This document shows, piece by piece, positions 53,461-64,000 of a stretch of 64,000 bases of DNA. Within the stretch, counting starts at the first letter, position 1; every line of letters begins with the position of its first letter. The notes under the pieces were generated by a model, which did no database searches, was not told where the DNA came from, and worked only from the letters and a program-made list of their open reading frames with translations. The stretch is from the NCBI GenBank assembly GCA_012064385.1, contig QRDG01000129.1, forward strand, positions 1,709,380 to 1,773,379, read 5' to 3'. The DNA is from Puccinellia tenuiflora (Eukaryota > Streptophyta > Magnoliopsida > Poales > Poaceae). The translations under genes were made by a program, and so were the position numbers.

Positions 53461-55450
53461 ATGGGTCTCCAGATCTGCCATCGGGCAGCAGAGGTAAGCT
53501 AATATCATGTCTTTGAGATTCCGTCTTACAATCGTTTTGTTACAGAACAAACATAATTTGTACAAAATTTAATTACATATGATCTACTTGTATTTCCTGC
53601 AGATGACGAGCGTGTGCCTCGTGCGTCCTCCCAAGCAATCGGTGAAAATCGCTGCCATGGTGACACGGATCTTCCTGCTGCTGCTTCTCTGCAATGAAGT
53701 TGGCAACGTCTATTGCTCAGCCGTCGACGACGAGAGCAGCGCTGATCTTCACTCGTTGCTTGACTTCCGGCGGGGCATCACCAACGATCCACGAGGCGCC
53801 TTGGACAACTGGAGCAACGACACCCACCTCTGCCGGTGGAATGGTGTCAGCTGCGCCACGACACGGCGCGTCTCGTCGCTTGAACTCAATGGTCTGGGTT
53901 TGGTAGGCCACATCAGCTCCTCTCTTCAGAACCTAACCTTCCTTAGATCGCTTGAACTGTCGGACAACAACTTTGTTGGCCCCTTACCTGTCCTTGGCCA
54001 TCTCCAGCATCTGCACACACTTTCTCTGCGCAACAACAGTTTTAATGGTGTCATTCCTGATTCACTCGCCAACTGTTCCAATTTGGCCAACTTAGATCTA
54101 TCCGCAAACTCTCTAGTTGGGGTAATCCCACCCAAGTTAGGCTTTCTTTCGCGTATGGCGTACTTACGTCTCTCTAATAACTCGCTAGTGGGCAAAATTC
54201 CTGATGAGCTTGGGAGATTGTCGGAATTACAAGAGTTGATCTTGGACCATAATACGCTTTCCGGTGAATTCCCACATGCCATCTTGAATCTTTCAGCTTC
54301 TCTCCAATATCTAAGCTTGGAAATAAATATGCTAGGCAAGGCACTGCCACCTGATATTGGTGACCGTCTGCCTAATCTCCTACAAATTACATTGCGTGCC
54401 AACATGTTTGATGGTCACATCCCAGCTTCCCTAGGCAACGCCTCAGGTTTGGAAGTGATAGATTTATCACAAAACAATTTCGCAGGGAATATCCCTACTT
54501 CTCTCGGAAAGCTTTCGAATCTGACTGTTCTCAATCTTGAGTTTAACCAGCTTGAAGCACGAGATAGCAGAGACTGGGAATTCTTAAATGCATTGACGAA
54601 CTGTCGATCTCTAAACGTGCTATCAATCGCTTACAATATGCTGCAGGGATATATCCCGCAATCCATCGGTAACCTATCCAACAGCCTTCAGTTCCTTTCC
54701 TTATCTGAAAACAACTTATCAGGACAAGTGCCCAAGAGCATCGGGAAGCTTACTGCCTTAACTAAACTAGCACTACATGGGAACAATTTAAGTGGTACCA
54801 TCGAAGGATGGATTGGAAACCTAACAAACCTTCGACTCTTAAATCTCCAATCAAACAGCTTCACCGGACCAATCACATCCTCTTTTGGCAATATTACTCA
54901 CTTGTCATATCTGTATATAGGTGAAAATTATCTTGACGGCCTCGCACTCGACTGCTTGGGAAACCTCCAAGAACTCATACAGCTAGACCTTAGCGATAAC
55001 AATCTTCAAGGGTACATACCGCCAAACTTCAGAAACCTCCAACAACTCGAATTGTTGAACCTTACCAACAACAATTTAAGTGGTACAATTGAAGGATGGA
55101 TTGGAAATCTAACAAACCTTCAAGAGTTATATCTCCAATCAAACAGCTTGACCGGACCAATCCCAGCATCCCTTGGCAATATTACCCACTTGACAAATCT
55201 GTATATAGAGGACAACAAATTCGAGGGCCTCATACCAGAGGGCTTGGGAAACCTTCCACTCAAAGAGCTAGACCTTAGCGAGAACAATCTTCAAGGGTAC
55301 ATACCGTTGAACTTGAGAAACCTCCAGCAACTCGAATTTTTGAACCTTGCCAACAACAATTTCCAGGGTGGCATAGCACAGCTTGGTAACCTTATTCATC
55401 TTCAAAAGTTGTATCTTTCGTCGAACAAGTTTACTGGCGGAATATATTGA
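53461..55450 (+). CDS. LRR receptor-like protein (LRR-XII ectodomain), no kinase
   Basis: A single 623-aa frame from 53579, but the better model is exon 1 53461-53493 (MGLQICHRAAE), intron 53494-53602 (GTAAGC...TTTCCTGCAG, 109 bp), then exon 2 from ATG 53603. Signal peptide MVTRIFLLLLLCNEVGNVYC; LRR N-terminal cap ADLHSLLDFRRGITNDPRGA to WNGVSC; about 20 plant-type LRRs (LxxLxLxxNxLxGxIP). The body resembles the extracellular part of XII-class receptor kinases (FLS2, Xa21 and At3g47570 group), which are about 1,000 aa. Here it stops at FTGGIY* with no membrane segment or kinase. Likely a secreted LRR protein or a truncated receptor; immune role by family only. N-glycosylation sites are frequent (NLT, NCS, NLS). 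Confidence 0.75.
53494..53602 (+). other. Intron 1 of the LRR gene
   Basis: Consensus ends GAG|GTAAGC and TTTCCTGCAG|ATG, 109 bp, AT-rich relative to the flanks. Both flanking exons are in phase. Confidence 0.55.
54782..55357 (+). repeat. 288-bp in-frame LRR duplication
   Basis: AACAATTTAAGTGG starts at 54782 and 55070, exactly 288 bp = 4 x 24 codons apart. Both units read NNLSGTIEGWIGNLTNL and end with LQGYIP. The receptor gained four LRRs by tandem duplication. Confidence 0.85.
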
Positions 55451-55529
55451 CAAAAAACGCTTTATTTAAAGCTTGCCAACAACAAGTTTACAGCTTGGTA
55501 AGTTTAGTGAGGATTGTGTATGTTGTAAT

Positions 55530-56115
55530 ATTTTTCGATAAAAAACGCTTTATTATTTAAAGTTAAGCATTACACCCGACCTCTGCATAACCAAAAGATT
55601 CATATGAAGAATCCACAACACAAAAATAAAAGGTGAAAAACACGAAATCATAAACAAAATGTAGATCACCTATGAGACTGGGGGCCAATCCGAAGATCAC
55701 GCTGCCAATCATGACGGATAAAAATATTGTCGTCATGTCTTTCAATTGTGTAGGCACCTCCATAAAAATATCTCGATTTTAGACATGATGTAATGTGGAC
55801 CATGAACAGAGCAAACTGATACACGCGTAGATGACCTGCATGAGAGAAGAATTTTTATCATTAAAAAACTTGTCATTTCTAATAGCCAAAGTGATCATAT
55901 TACGGCTAGCGCTCCCACACTAAGAAGAATTCTAAACTTGGAATCAATTTTATGTAACCAGTTGCCAAAAATATTGACGCACAGTTTGTGAGTCTTCACC
56001 AAGCGAGCGAATCAAGAAAGATGTTCCAACTTCAAGCCGACATGATCGTCATCCTCTACTCAAGTGAATTGTGCCAAGGCAAATATATGATCTTGATAGG
56101 TTTTCTATTTTACCG
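55530..56115 (-). mobile_element. LINE fragment (antisense, 3' part)
   Basis: On the minus strand it parallels 30610-31060 of the LINE: TATTTTTGGCAACTGGTTAC, CATGCAGGTCATCTACGCG, TTCATGGTCCAC, then a decayed GCAGAGG tail and an A/T end near 55530. It separates the two LRR copies. Confidence 0.65.
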
Positions 56116-56780
56116 GTCTCATGGTGTTAGTTGAGAACTGGGTATAAGATAGATAACCATTCTATCAAGGAGACTCTTGACTGAGTAATTTGATCCTATT
56201 GTTCGTAGAGAGCTCAAATTTTTACAGCCTTGGCATCATATTTATTTGTTCTTATTTATATATCTCTATGTGCGGTTTTAGAGTTTGTCGGGATCTTCAA
56301 GACAAGCGCAAATTTATTAAAAACGGATATGGAAAACTTATTGTGTTTTTATATTGTAGGTTTTTTCGGTCCGTCTTTTATAGGGAGGTCTAACCTCTTC
56401 CATTACATATTTATCCTCCTTTCTTGGTATTTGGTGTTTGTATATATATGAAGAGTTAGAGCTTATTGTTGGCTTCAAAACAAGTCAAGTTCATCGTACA
56501 TGGAGTCTGTATGCAAAAGTCTTGCCATTTTTGTTCTGACATGTTTGAATTATCAAGGTATGCGGGTTGGGGGGCTGGATTATCTGGGGGAACTTCGAAT
56601 ATTCCGGCCGCTATTGTGTGTTTTCGCACAGGAAAATTTATTATGTCCGGATATTCCAGCCCGGGTCTCCAGTCGCCAAGTTTTCTGCACATAACGGTTG
56701 GACTTTGGGACTTTCCCAACGGGTCCTAACCTTTTTGGATCAGTTTTCTCCTCCATTGTTGACCTCCTCAAGTTTTCTAT
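56116..56780. other. Unclassified DNA between the LRR copies
   Basis: No gene recognised. Joins abruptly to LRR copy 2 at about 56781. Confidence 0.4.
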
Positions 56781-57697
56781 AATTGGACTTGAATATGCTA
56801 GGCAATTCACTGCCACCGAATATTGGGGACCGTCTGCCCAATCTCATTGGAATTCAATTGCATGGCAACTACTTTGAAGGTCACATACCAGCTTCCCTAG
56901 GCAGCGCCCCAGGTTTAGAAGTGATAGATTTATCACAAAACAATTTCACCGGGAAAATCCCTACTTCTCTAGGAAAGCTTTCGAATCTGACTTTTCTATA
57001 TCTTGAGCATAACTTGCTTGAAGCACGAGACAGCAGAGACTGGGAATTCTTGAATGCATTGACAAACTGTCGATCTCTAAAGTTACTATCAATCTCTGAC
57101 AATAAGCTGCAGGGATCTATCCCGCAGTCCATCGGTAACCTATCCCAGAGCCTTCAGTACCTTTACTTAGACGGAAACAGCTTATCAGGACAAGTGCCCA
57201 AGAGCATTGGAAAACTTGGTGCCTTAACTGACCTGATACTAGAACAAAATAATTTAAGTGGTACAATTGAAGGATGGATTGGAAATCTAACAAACCTTCA
57301 AATGCTATTTCTCAGCTCAAACAGCTTCACCGGCCAAATCCCATCCCCTGTTGGCAATATTACCCAACTGATATATTTGTTTATAACTGCAAATAATTTC
57401 GAGGGACTCATACCTGAGAGCTTGGGAAACCTTCCACTCTTAGGTCTGGACCTTAGCGAGAACGATCTTCAAGGGTACATACCGCCAAACTTCGGAAACC
57501 TTCCACTCTCATTGCTGGACCTTAGCGAGAACAATCTTCAAGGGTACATACCGCCAAACTTCAGAAACCTCCAACAACTCGAAATGTTGAACCTTGCCCA
57601 CAACAATTTGCAAGGTGGCATAACTCAGTTTGGTAACCTTACGAGTCTTCATAGGTTGAATCTTTCATCCAACAGTTTTACTGGCGGAATATACTGA
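56781..57697 (+). pseudogene. LRR receptor-like protein, second copy, 5' truncated
   Basis: 304 aa open from 56783. It starts at a point equal to about residue 245 of the first copy (DLNMLGNSLPPNIGDRLPNL) and remains in frame to FTGGIY* at 57697, the same end as copy 1. Lacks signal peptide, cap and the first LRRs. It has one extra 72-bp LRR repeat (DLSEN(D/N)LQGYIPPNF twice in tandem, about 57450-57560). Differences from copy 1 are mainly substitutions. Without start region or promoter it is most likely not expressed as a receptor. Confidence 0.75.
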
Positions 57698-58506
57698 GAT
57701 TCCGGCCGTAGTGCGGATATATACCAAAAACACGTGGTGTACGAGTTCACTATGAGTTTAGTGAGCGGTTTGTGGGTTTATTTCCGCTCTTCTTTAGCTC
57801 TCTAGCATGTGATTAGAAAACGCGCTTGCGTGACCATGTCTTGGTGGTGTGTCTGTCTTTATTCCGTTTGTAATCGTGAGAAATAATGAAAAATTTAGTT
57901 TCCAGAAAAAGAAATGAGGCTATCAGCACCCCTGTCTCTGCATTGGTAGATGCATGTAGCGCAGTTTTATTACACTACATGATTCTTAGCGAATGAAAAA
58001 TAAACCTAATGAGCAAAACACGTCTAGCTAGCAGGTCGCTGATCTAGCAGGCAAAGGGTGCTCTCATATATAGCAGGCCTTAGGCCATCCGTAACGCTAT
58101 GGGAGGCGGAATCCACGTACATACGTATATGCCGCAGCCGCAGAGGGCAACGGGCCGGCCCAATCCCGCGGAACGAGCTACTGTCCCTAAGAAAAACAGG
58201 CCGGCCCAACTAGCGCTCTGCGAGATACGGGGCGCAACGAGCTCCAATCGGAATCCGCAGATCGATTAGATCTCTAAACCATCTGCTATCGTAAACCCTT
58301 CTTCACCCCTGTACGCCGCCTCCTCCTGACCTGATGGTCATCTCCCACTCCCAATCGCAGCCCCTTCCTCACCCACCACCACCACGGAGACGATCGACCA
58401 CAACGACGATCGTGATCCTCTCCTCTCCGGCGGCGCCCATGGTGGCAGCAGCAGCAGCGACGCATCGTCACTGTTCCCCATTGCAGACAGCAGCACGCGG
58501 AGGACT
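57698..58506. other. 3' flank of the LRR copy and GC-rich spacer
   Basis: An AATAATGAAA polyadenylation-like signal lies at about 57881. 58280-58500 is GC-rich with open frames on both strands but no recognisable protein. Confidence 0.35.
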
Positions 58507-58863
58507 CACTCCCGCAATAGCCGTGGCGCAGGCTATTGTGTGCGCCATGGTATGGTAGCACACCCGTGGCGCACCACCACCTTGTGCGCCACGGCTAAGG
58601 TGCGCCACGGCTATGGTGCGCCACGACTAGATAATATGGTGCGTCACGGCTATGTTTTTTGTATTTTTTTATATATACTATGTATTTATACAGATGCTTA
58701 TACAGATATTTATATACATATATTCAATAATACATTTTGCAAAACAAAATACATAGATCACATGCATTATAACTGAAAATATATATAAGTAGACAAAATT
58801 ATATACATCACATGCATCTCCATCGAAATCGAGTAGCAAGTTCGATCATCACATTACAAACTA
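58507..58863. mobile_element. CACTA-like end fragment with GTGCGCCACGG repeats
   Basis: CACTCCCGCAATAGCCGTGG at 58507, followed by alternating CCGTGGCGCAC / GTGCGCCACGG motifs to about 58655, then AT-rich DNA. Subterminal repeats of a fourth CACTA-type family. The other end was not found. Confidence 0.45.
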
Positions 58864-59985
58864 CTAGGTAGCTGCCCGTGCGTTGCAACGGGTTAAAGAT
58901 GGATTTCATTTGTCTTTTCAAAGAAAATAGGATTTTTTATTCGATAAGTTAATAATACATGGGTTAGATGAGACTTTGGAGAAAGCCTGTGGGAGAATAC
59001 TCTTGAAAGAAAGCTTTTGCCCCGATTTATATATATCAACAAAGCAATAACTATACAAATCTAGCACATAACTCGGCATCACATCACACGCACTCAAGGC
59101 AAGATACAAAGGTGCTAGCCAACATGCTCGCCACCCCCAACACAAGGGCCTAGATCGGGCCTGTAAAGCTCTCGCCGCCATGCTATAGCACAAGGGCCGC
59201 CGTCGTTGTCCTACCGAGGCGATTCTGCACCACCCGCCTCCGCCAAAGTTGGGAACGCCGCCACGTGCCATCGTCAGCTCCCGAGTTGGTCCTCCAGGCC
59301 CGTCCGGATCTATACCAGAGGGGTCGTGCCAACTCGAGTGCCAACCACTGCGACAGACCTTGCCGGGCCGCTACCACCATCTGCCATCACCACGCGACCA
59401 CGACAACACCAGATGTCTCACGGCAGCTTCATCCCTCGCCGCCCGCCATGGCCGACCTCCAGATCTGGATGACCACCAGGCCGAGCGCGCCCCGCCACTA
59501 CGCGACACACCAAATCGCGAGCAAGCTTCCTCTCCACCCCCGAGGGCTCGTCACTGCGCTCCGCAGTGTCCCAGACCGGTGATGCCGGCCCGCCATAGTC
59601 CCGTCCACTCCTATATCTAATCTAAGCAAGAATGCAAACCGAAGAAAGAAACTGCCAACCAAACCATCTTCTCTTCTCTTTCATTCGTTATATTAGCTTT
59701 TTCACATTTTTTTTATTGGATCAGTAAACCTCAAAGCATGTTAATTTACTCCACAACGCATTTTTTGCAAGGTCAGGGCTTAATTTATTCGAGAGCCTGT
59801 TGTCATATTTTGTCATCCGAATGACCAGCAACACGAGAAAGAAAAAATAGTGATTTGTGAGTGAGAAAATGTATTTACTAAACTATCTCTAAATTAACCT
59901 CATCCACAAAATGAGCTGAAACAGAAATCAAATTACAAACAGAAGCACCATCAGAACCTTCTCCGATATATTAGTACTGTATTGC
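58864..59985 (-). mobile_element. Candidate Helitron carrying a gene fragment
   Basis: On the minus strand the 3' end reads CCCGTTGCAACGCACGGGCA + GCTAC + CTAG, followed by T: a hairpin (CCCGT...ACGGG) just before the CTAG end, the Helitron signature with insertion next to T. The 5' end is proposed near 59985 by AGTACTAATATAT, a degenerate form of the grass Helitron start. Between them lies a GC-rich exon-like stretch (59080-59600) absent elsewhere in the window, probably captured. No Rep/helicase, so non-autonomous. Confidence 0.5.
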
Positions 59986-60055
59986 ACCATAAGGATGGAA
60001 TATTTGATTATCTCTTGGACAATCAAACTCAACACTAGTAAAGAACAGGGTATCA

Positions 60056-60260
60056 GTACCGGTTTTATAGGGCCTTTAGTACCGGTTGTGCAACCGGTAC
60101 TAAAAGGTCGGCACTAAAGGGTCACCCCTTTAGTACCGGTTTTAGATACAACCGGTACTAAAGGCCCTCCACGTGGGCACACAGCAGGGCGCGTAGGCGA
60201 AGGACCTTTAGTACCGGTTGGTAATACCAACCGGTTGGTAATACCAACCGGTACTAAAGG
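60056..60260. repeat. CACTA subterminal hairpin repeats (3' end)
   Basis: At least four palindromic pairs of TTTAGTACCGGTTG / CAACCGGTACTAAA, one with a tandem duplicated centre (GGTAATACCAACC twice at 60218-60250). Confidence 0.85.
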
Positions 60261-60521
60261 TTCCTGCATTTTTTGCCCCCCTTATTTTTTCAGGGAGGTT
60301 TAGGTTTTCTGTTATTATTTCTTTTCGCTTATTTTTCGGGGTTTAGGGTTTCTGTTTTTTTCCTTTTCGCTCATTTTTCAGGGTTTCGGAGGAGAGCACG
60401 TATAAAGTACACACTACACATATAAAGTACCCACTACACATATAAAGTACTCTCGTTAATTACATATAAAGTAATAATTACAATGGAGATCAACGCTAGC
60501 TAGTACATGCACGGAGGGAGT

Positions 60522-63500
60522 CTATTTTTCGACATAGTGGAATTCACCGAATTCATCTATGACTTGCGTCAACATGAATCCCACCAATTCCTCCGCAATA
60601 GCTTTTACACGGTTTTCTGGTAGGAGCTGGTTCCGCTTCCTTGACATCTTTAAAAGAAGGAGATCCGGTCAGTTATGATCGAAACTAAACACAATTGATG
60701 GTTGCAAAATAAAAGTTGTATATGATGTTTATATACCTCTCGATTTCTTACATTATTGACTCTCTCATTGACCCTCATGTGAATATACTCGCAAACGTAG
60801 TATCCACATAGTTGAGTCCCCTGTGGTTGTCGCAGACACCACTATACAAGAATATAATTTAATCAAATAATAATCGAGAGAATGATAATGGTATTAGAAA
60901 GATACACAGACCTATATACGTATTAGTACTTACATTGTTAGCTTTGAACTCCAGCTTATCTTTCCATTCACCGCGTTCTTCCGCGATGAACTTTCTCCAA
61001 ACCCTGCCCGGAAAAGAAAATGAATTGAGGAGTTATTTTATATACTTTTGATATCCGGAAATGAACGAAAGTGGACGGTATAGTGCGATTGAAATTACCT
61101 CTTGAGCATTAGACGCACGTTTTTGTAATCATCTTGATCTTTCCTTAATGAGTCCCAGACTTCAACTTCTCCTTCGTCGAGTCTAATGATAAACAGAATG
61201 TAGTGGAACCTGCGCACATTTATATACGCAGGTATTCAGAACTCGTCAATTACACTTATTATCGAGAAAGCAAAATAGAATGTGTAAAAGACAGTAACAC
61301 TAACCCGAAGTTGTAAGGAAAAAGTATTTCCTTTTTGGTACTTTGTCGCTTAAAAAACGTTAGCAAACGGTCCTCTGTGTCCTGGACATAAAAAGGTCTT
61401 TCTACGGTGACTTCATTAACTTTATCCGGGTCAATGAACCCAATGTCCCAGATTCCACCCATTCGGCATTCACGAATCTTCATTCTGCATAATAGCATAC
61501 AAAAGAATGTTGTGAGGATAATTACAAGTAATGAAACGAGCTTAACTATAAATAATTAAATTACACGAATAAATTACTTACAGACAATAGCAGCTGATGA
61601 TAGATTTGTCGAGAGCAAGTTGATTGTACATCTGAAAAAGTTCGGAGAAATCAACCTGCACACCATATTCTCGGAAGTAGTGTTGGTCCTTAACTCCCGC
61701 CATGAGATATTCTCTCCCTTGTTTTGCGGCGGCCATGTACCAGTTATTCAATTTATATAACTGTGTTGTTAGAGCACTCGGATTTTCGACCAGAGGCAGC
61801 CCGAGTTCAAATTTAGGTTGAATTGTTATCTGCGCTATTTCATAACCCACGTCGCCAATGACAACTTCTCCATGCTCGATTTCCCGAGCTTCAGAAGGCA
61901 CAATGAGCGGGGCGATCGATTGTGCTTCTTGTTCTCCGAGCTGGGCAACTCTTTTCCTGCACGCTTTTTCTTTCTCCGTCTGTGAGGAAAGTACCTTGTC
62001 AATACCTCGCTCATAGTCTGAAAGGGGCGGTTGTGGAAACCTATATAGGTTGTCAACGGTGCGATCTTTTACCTCGGTTGGTATAGTCTTCAGAAGTTCC
62101 TTCATGGGGTCAAGTCTTGCCTCCAGTCTTTCCTTTTTTTTCTGTTCAAAAAAGGCTTTAGCCTTGCCTTGTGTGCTCAGTTTTAATTCCTCCAAAGTCA
62201 TCTCGCCCGGTAACTTCTCAGGAGCCTTGACTTCTTGGGTTTTCTTGCACGTTTCTTGATAGGGGACGACGTGAACAGCTTCCGCTTTGTCAAATTACTG
62301 CTAGTGGGCGTAGCAGTCGGCTGACGGGACGGCGCGGGCGATGGACTCGCGGTGGGCTCCACATCGTCGGGGGAGGAGGGTGGACTTTGCTGTGGTGAAT
62401 TTCTAACCGGAGGAGTCGGTGGCCTTGGCGCCGAGTCTGGAAACTTGATGTATTTCTTCTTCCATAGAACGATACCAAGCTCGACTTCTCCCAATGTCTT
62501 CTCGCCTTCAGCTCCAGGAATGTCAAGATGCATTGAGTTGAATCCCGACAAAACTTTCGTGACCCCGACACGAGCAAATCCAGCTGGAATCTCACCAAAA
62601 TGGAAGGTTGCTCCAGGTTGATGTGGTAAAGCATAGCCATTCGCCATCGGAAAACTAAGGTTATTCATTGGCGCATGTAACTCACAATTTGTCTTCTCCG
62701 TGATATCATCAACGGGGTAGCGTGCCACCGACGGTTCATCAACTGCAGGATCTTGTTGCTGCGTGGAACCCACGCTGCTTTTCCGCTGAGATGGGCAGAC
62801 TTCGACTGCATGATCTTCTACTCGCGGCTGAGATTCCCTTTGCTGGGTAATTAAAGCCAGTTGCTCCTTCACATCATGCATCTGGCTTTCTAATGCAGTA
62901 AACCTCTCCGCCTCCCTCTTTTTACTTCTGCAATGTTTTCTATAAGATGCAGCATCCTCCGGAAACCCTTCAAGAAAACCAACCCCGCCTCCTCTGCCTC
63001 GACATCGTCCCCAGTGTTCTTTATTCCCGAGGGCGAGTGAAAGCTCATCGTCCTCTCTATCGGGAACATATTTTCCCTGTCGGACTAGTTCTATTGCGTC
63101 AACTAGTTTTTTGGCGACTCTTGTAATTCTTTTCTTCCATTTTCCCTGTGCAACAATCAGCCCTGTGTCTGGGTCCAAGACTGCCCCATGCGCAAACAAA
63201 CAGAACTTGGACCTGTCGGGCCAGCCATCTGTCTGTGGAGTGATCCCTTTTTTACGCAGCTCGTTTTCATAGGCTTCCCACTTAGGCAAGGCAGTCTTGT
63301 AGCCACCTGAGCCCAAACGATGGTGATATTTCTTCTTCTGAGCATTCAACTTATTTTGGGTCGATCGGGCCACAGCGACGGCCGATTTCCTATACGCCGC
63401 AAATTCAGTCCAGTCATCTTTTAGCTTCTCTAGAGCTCCGGTGAAATTTGGAGGTTTTTTCGCATATTTTCTCCACAATGCGTTCTTCCAGTTCTTGAAT

Positions 63501-64000
63501 TGCTGGGCCATTTTGCTAAGAGTCCATTGCTTGACTTTATCCTGCCTCTTCTGTGGGAGATCTGCCGGTAGGGTGAAAGAATGCAACATCGAGGTCCAAA
63601 GGTTATCTTTAATTCTTTCCTCAAGATATTTTGCGCCAATGTTGGCTTTCTTCGGCTTATTCCATTCTGCAACGGTGATCGGGACGGCGTCCCTAACAAG
63701 AACGCTGCATTGAGCTACATATTTAGTGTAGATTCCTTCGGGTTTCTCCGGTTTGCCTTTTACACTAACTTCGTCGATCGACAACTTTGCACCATCCGGC
63801 AGCTTTACCCCTTGGTTCGGGCCTCGTTTAGGGATTGACGACTTAGATCCAGAGGACTAAAAGAAAAATGTTTCGTTAATAAGTGCAATATAAATCAATT
63901 AACACATCTAGCTAGTGATCAACAAGACTAATATATACCTCGCCGGAGTTTTCTAACGGCACTTCTTCGTCGTCGTTGTCGTCTCTGAAATTTTCTAACT
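60522..64000 (-). CDS. CACTA-encoded Ulp1-type (C48) cysteine protease with Transposase_24-like N-terminus, partial
   Basis: Exons (minus, right to left): 63939-64000+ (acidic, DDNDDEEVPLENSGE), 61582-63856, 61305-61484, 61099-61209, 60934-61003, 60737-60841, 60522-60647; all with GT donors and AG acceptors. The large exon starts SSGSKSSIPKRGPNQG, then the plant transposase_24-like region (TAEWNKPKKANIG-type, W..SMLHSF, GLIVAQGKWKKR), a Pro/Ser-rich linker, and FSELFQMYNQLALDKS. Protease core: FHYILFIIRLDEG (His), VEVWDSLRKDQDD (Asp), RQPQGTQLCGYYVCEY (Gln and Cys). The last exon is MSRKRNQLLPENR to EFHYVEK. Only one lesion is visible: a one-base loss near 62245 (reading shifts from KKRARK to KTQEVKAPEKLPGE). 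SUMO/Ulp-like proteases are common passengers of plant CACTA elements; their role in transposition is not settled. Confidence 0.8.

Larger units (their letters stand above)
60033..64000 (-). mobile_element. CACTA (En/Spm) transposon, 3' part, continuing beyond the window
   Basis: The terminus CACTAGTAAAGAACAGGG at 60033 is followed by TTTAGTACCGGTTG-type subterminal hairpins (60056-60260) and a long minus-strand gene. Same family as the element ending at 1103. The transposase lies outside. Confidence 0.9.

Noticed and set aside
58286..58561. 91-aa minus and 74-aa plus frames
   Set aside because: Overlapping low-complexity His/Arg or Thr/Ala frames, running into CACTA subterminal repeats.

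Overview
The window is nuclear DNA of a grass, most probably a Triticeae species (wheat, barley or Aegilops type). The evidence is the repeat spectrum: CACTA ends with 'TTTAGTACCGGTTG' hairpins, a non-autonomous LTR retrotransposon whose LTRs begin or end with 'GATACGTCTCCAACGTATC', LINEs, a tRNA-derived SINE, Stowaway 'CTCCCTCCGTTC' MITEs, a Mutator-like element and a Helitron end. Spliced exons, TATA boxes and long intergenic repeats fit a plant chromosome. No bacterial or organellar features were seen.

Left part (1-27 kb): a cluster of duplicated copies of a small secreted cysteine-rich peptide gene (minus strand), broken up by transposons. Copy b (10987-11277) is intact. Copy a (2469-2723) has lost its C-terminus. 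Copy c (24049-24308) carries a nonsense codon, an in-frame deletion and a frameshift, and its 3' flank was split by a 6.3-kb Mutator-like element (17693-24005). Further fragments lie at 4.4, 25.6, 26.1 and 26.3 kb. Between them lie a nucleoplasmin-like single-exon ORF (5294-5695), degenerate CACTA elements, a 670-bp tandem duplication, a 2.1-kb satellite with higher-order structure (12.5-14.6 kb), and a decayed multi-exon gene of unknown function (15.4-16.6 kb) hit by a Stowaway MITE.

Middle part (27-48 kb): a 5'-truncated LINE (28.46-31.08 kb) inserted close to a CACTA terminus; a complete LTR retrotransposon without pol (31928-38990, TSD CGCGC, minus orientation) inserted into GC-rich gene-like DNA; then a SINE directly followed by a nearly full-length LINE (about 40.16-48.03 kb) whose two ORFs are broken only by one stop and four single-base deletions. 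The SINE and both LINEs share a conserved 3' tail.

Right part (48-64 kb): exon relics of an AIF/FSP1-like oxidoreductase and a soluble inorganic pyrophosphatase, a 472-bp tandem duplication, a leucine-rich-repeat gene (53461-55450) that lacks transmembrane and kinase domains, a LINE fragment, a 5'-truncated second LRR copy (56781-57697), a CACTA end, a candidate Helitron (58864-59985), and the 3' part of a large CACTA element running off the window with a Ulp1-type (C48) protease gene that keeps its H-D-Q-C residues. Likely cellular genes are the cysteine-rich peptide b, the nucleoplasmin-like ORF and the first LRR gene. Almost everything else is transposon or pseudogene.
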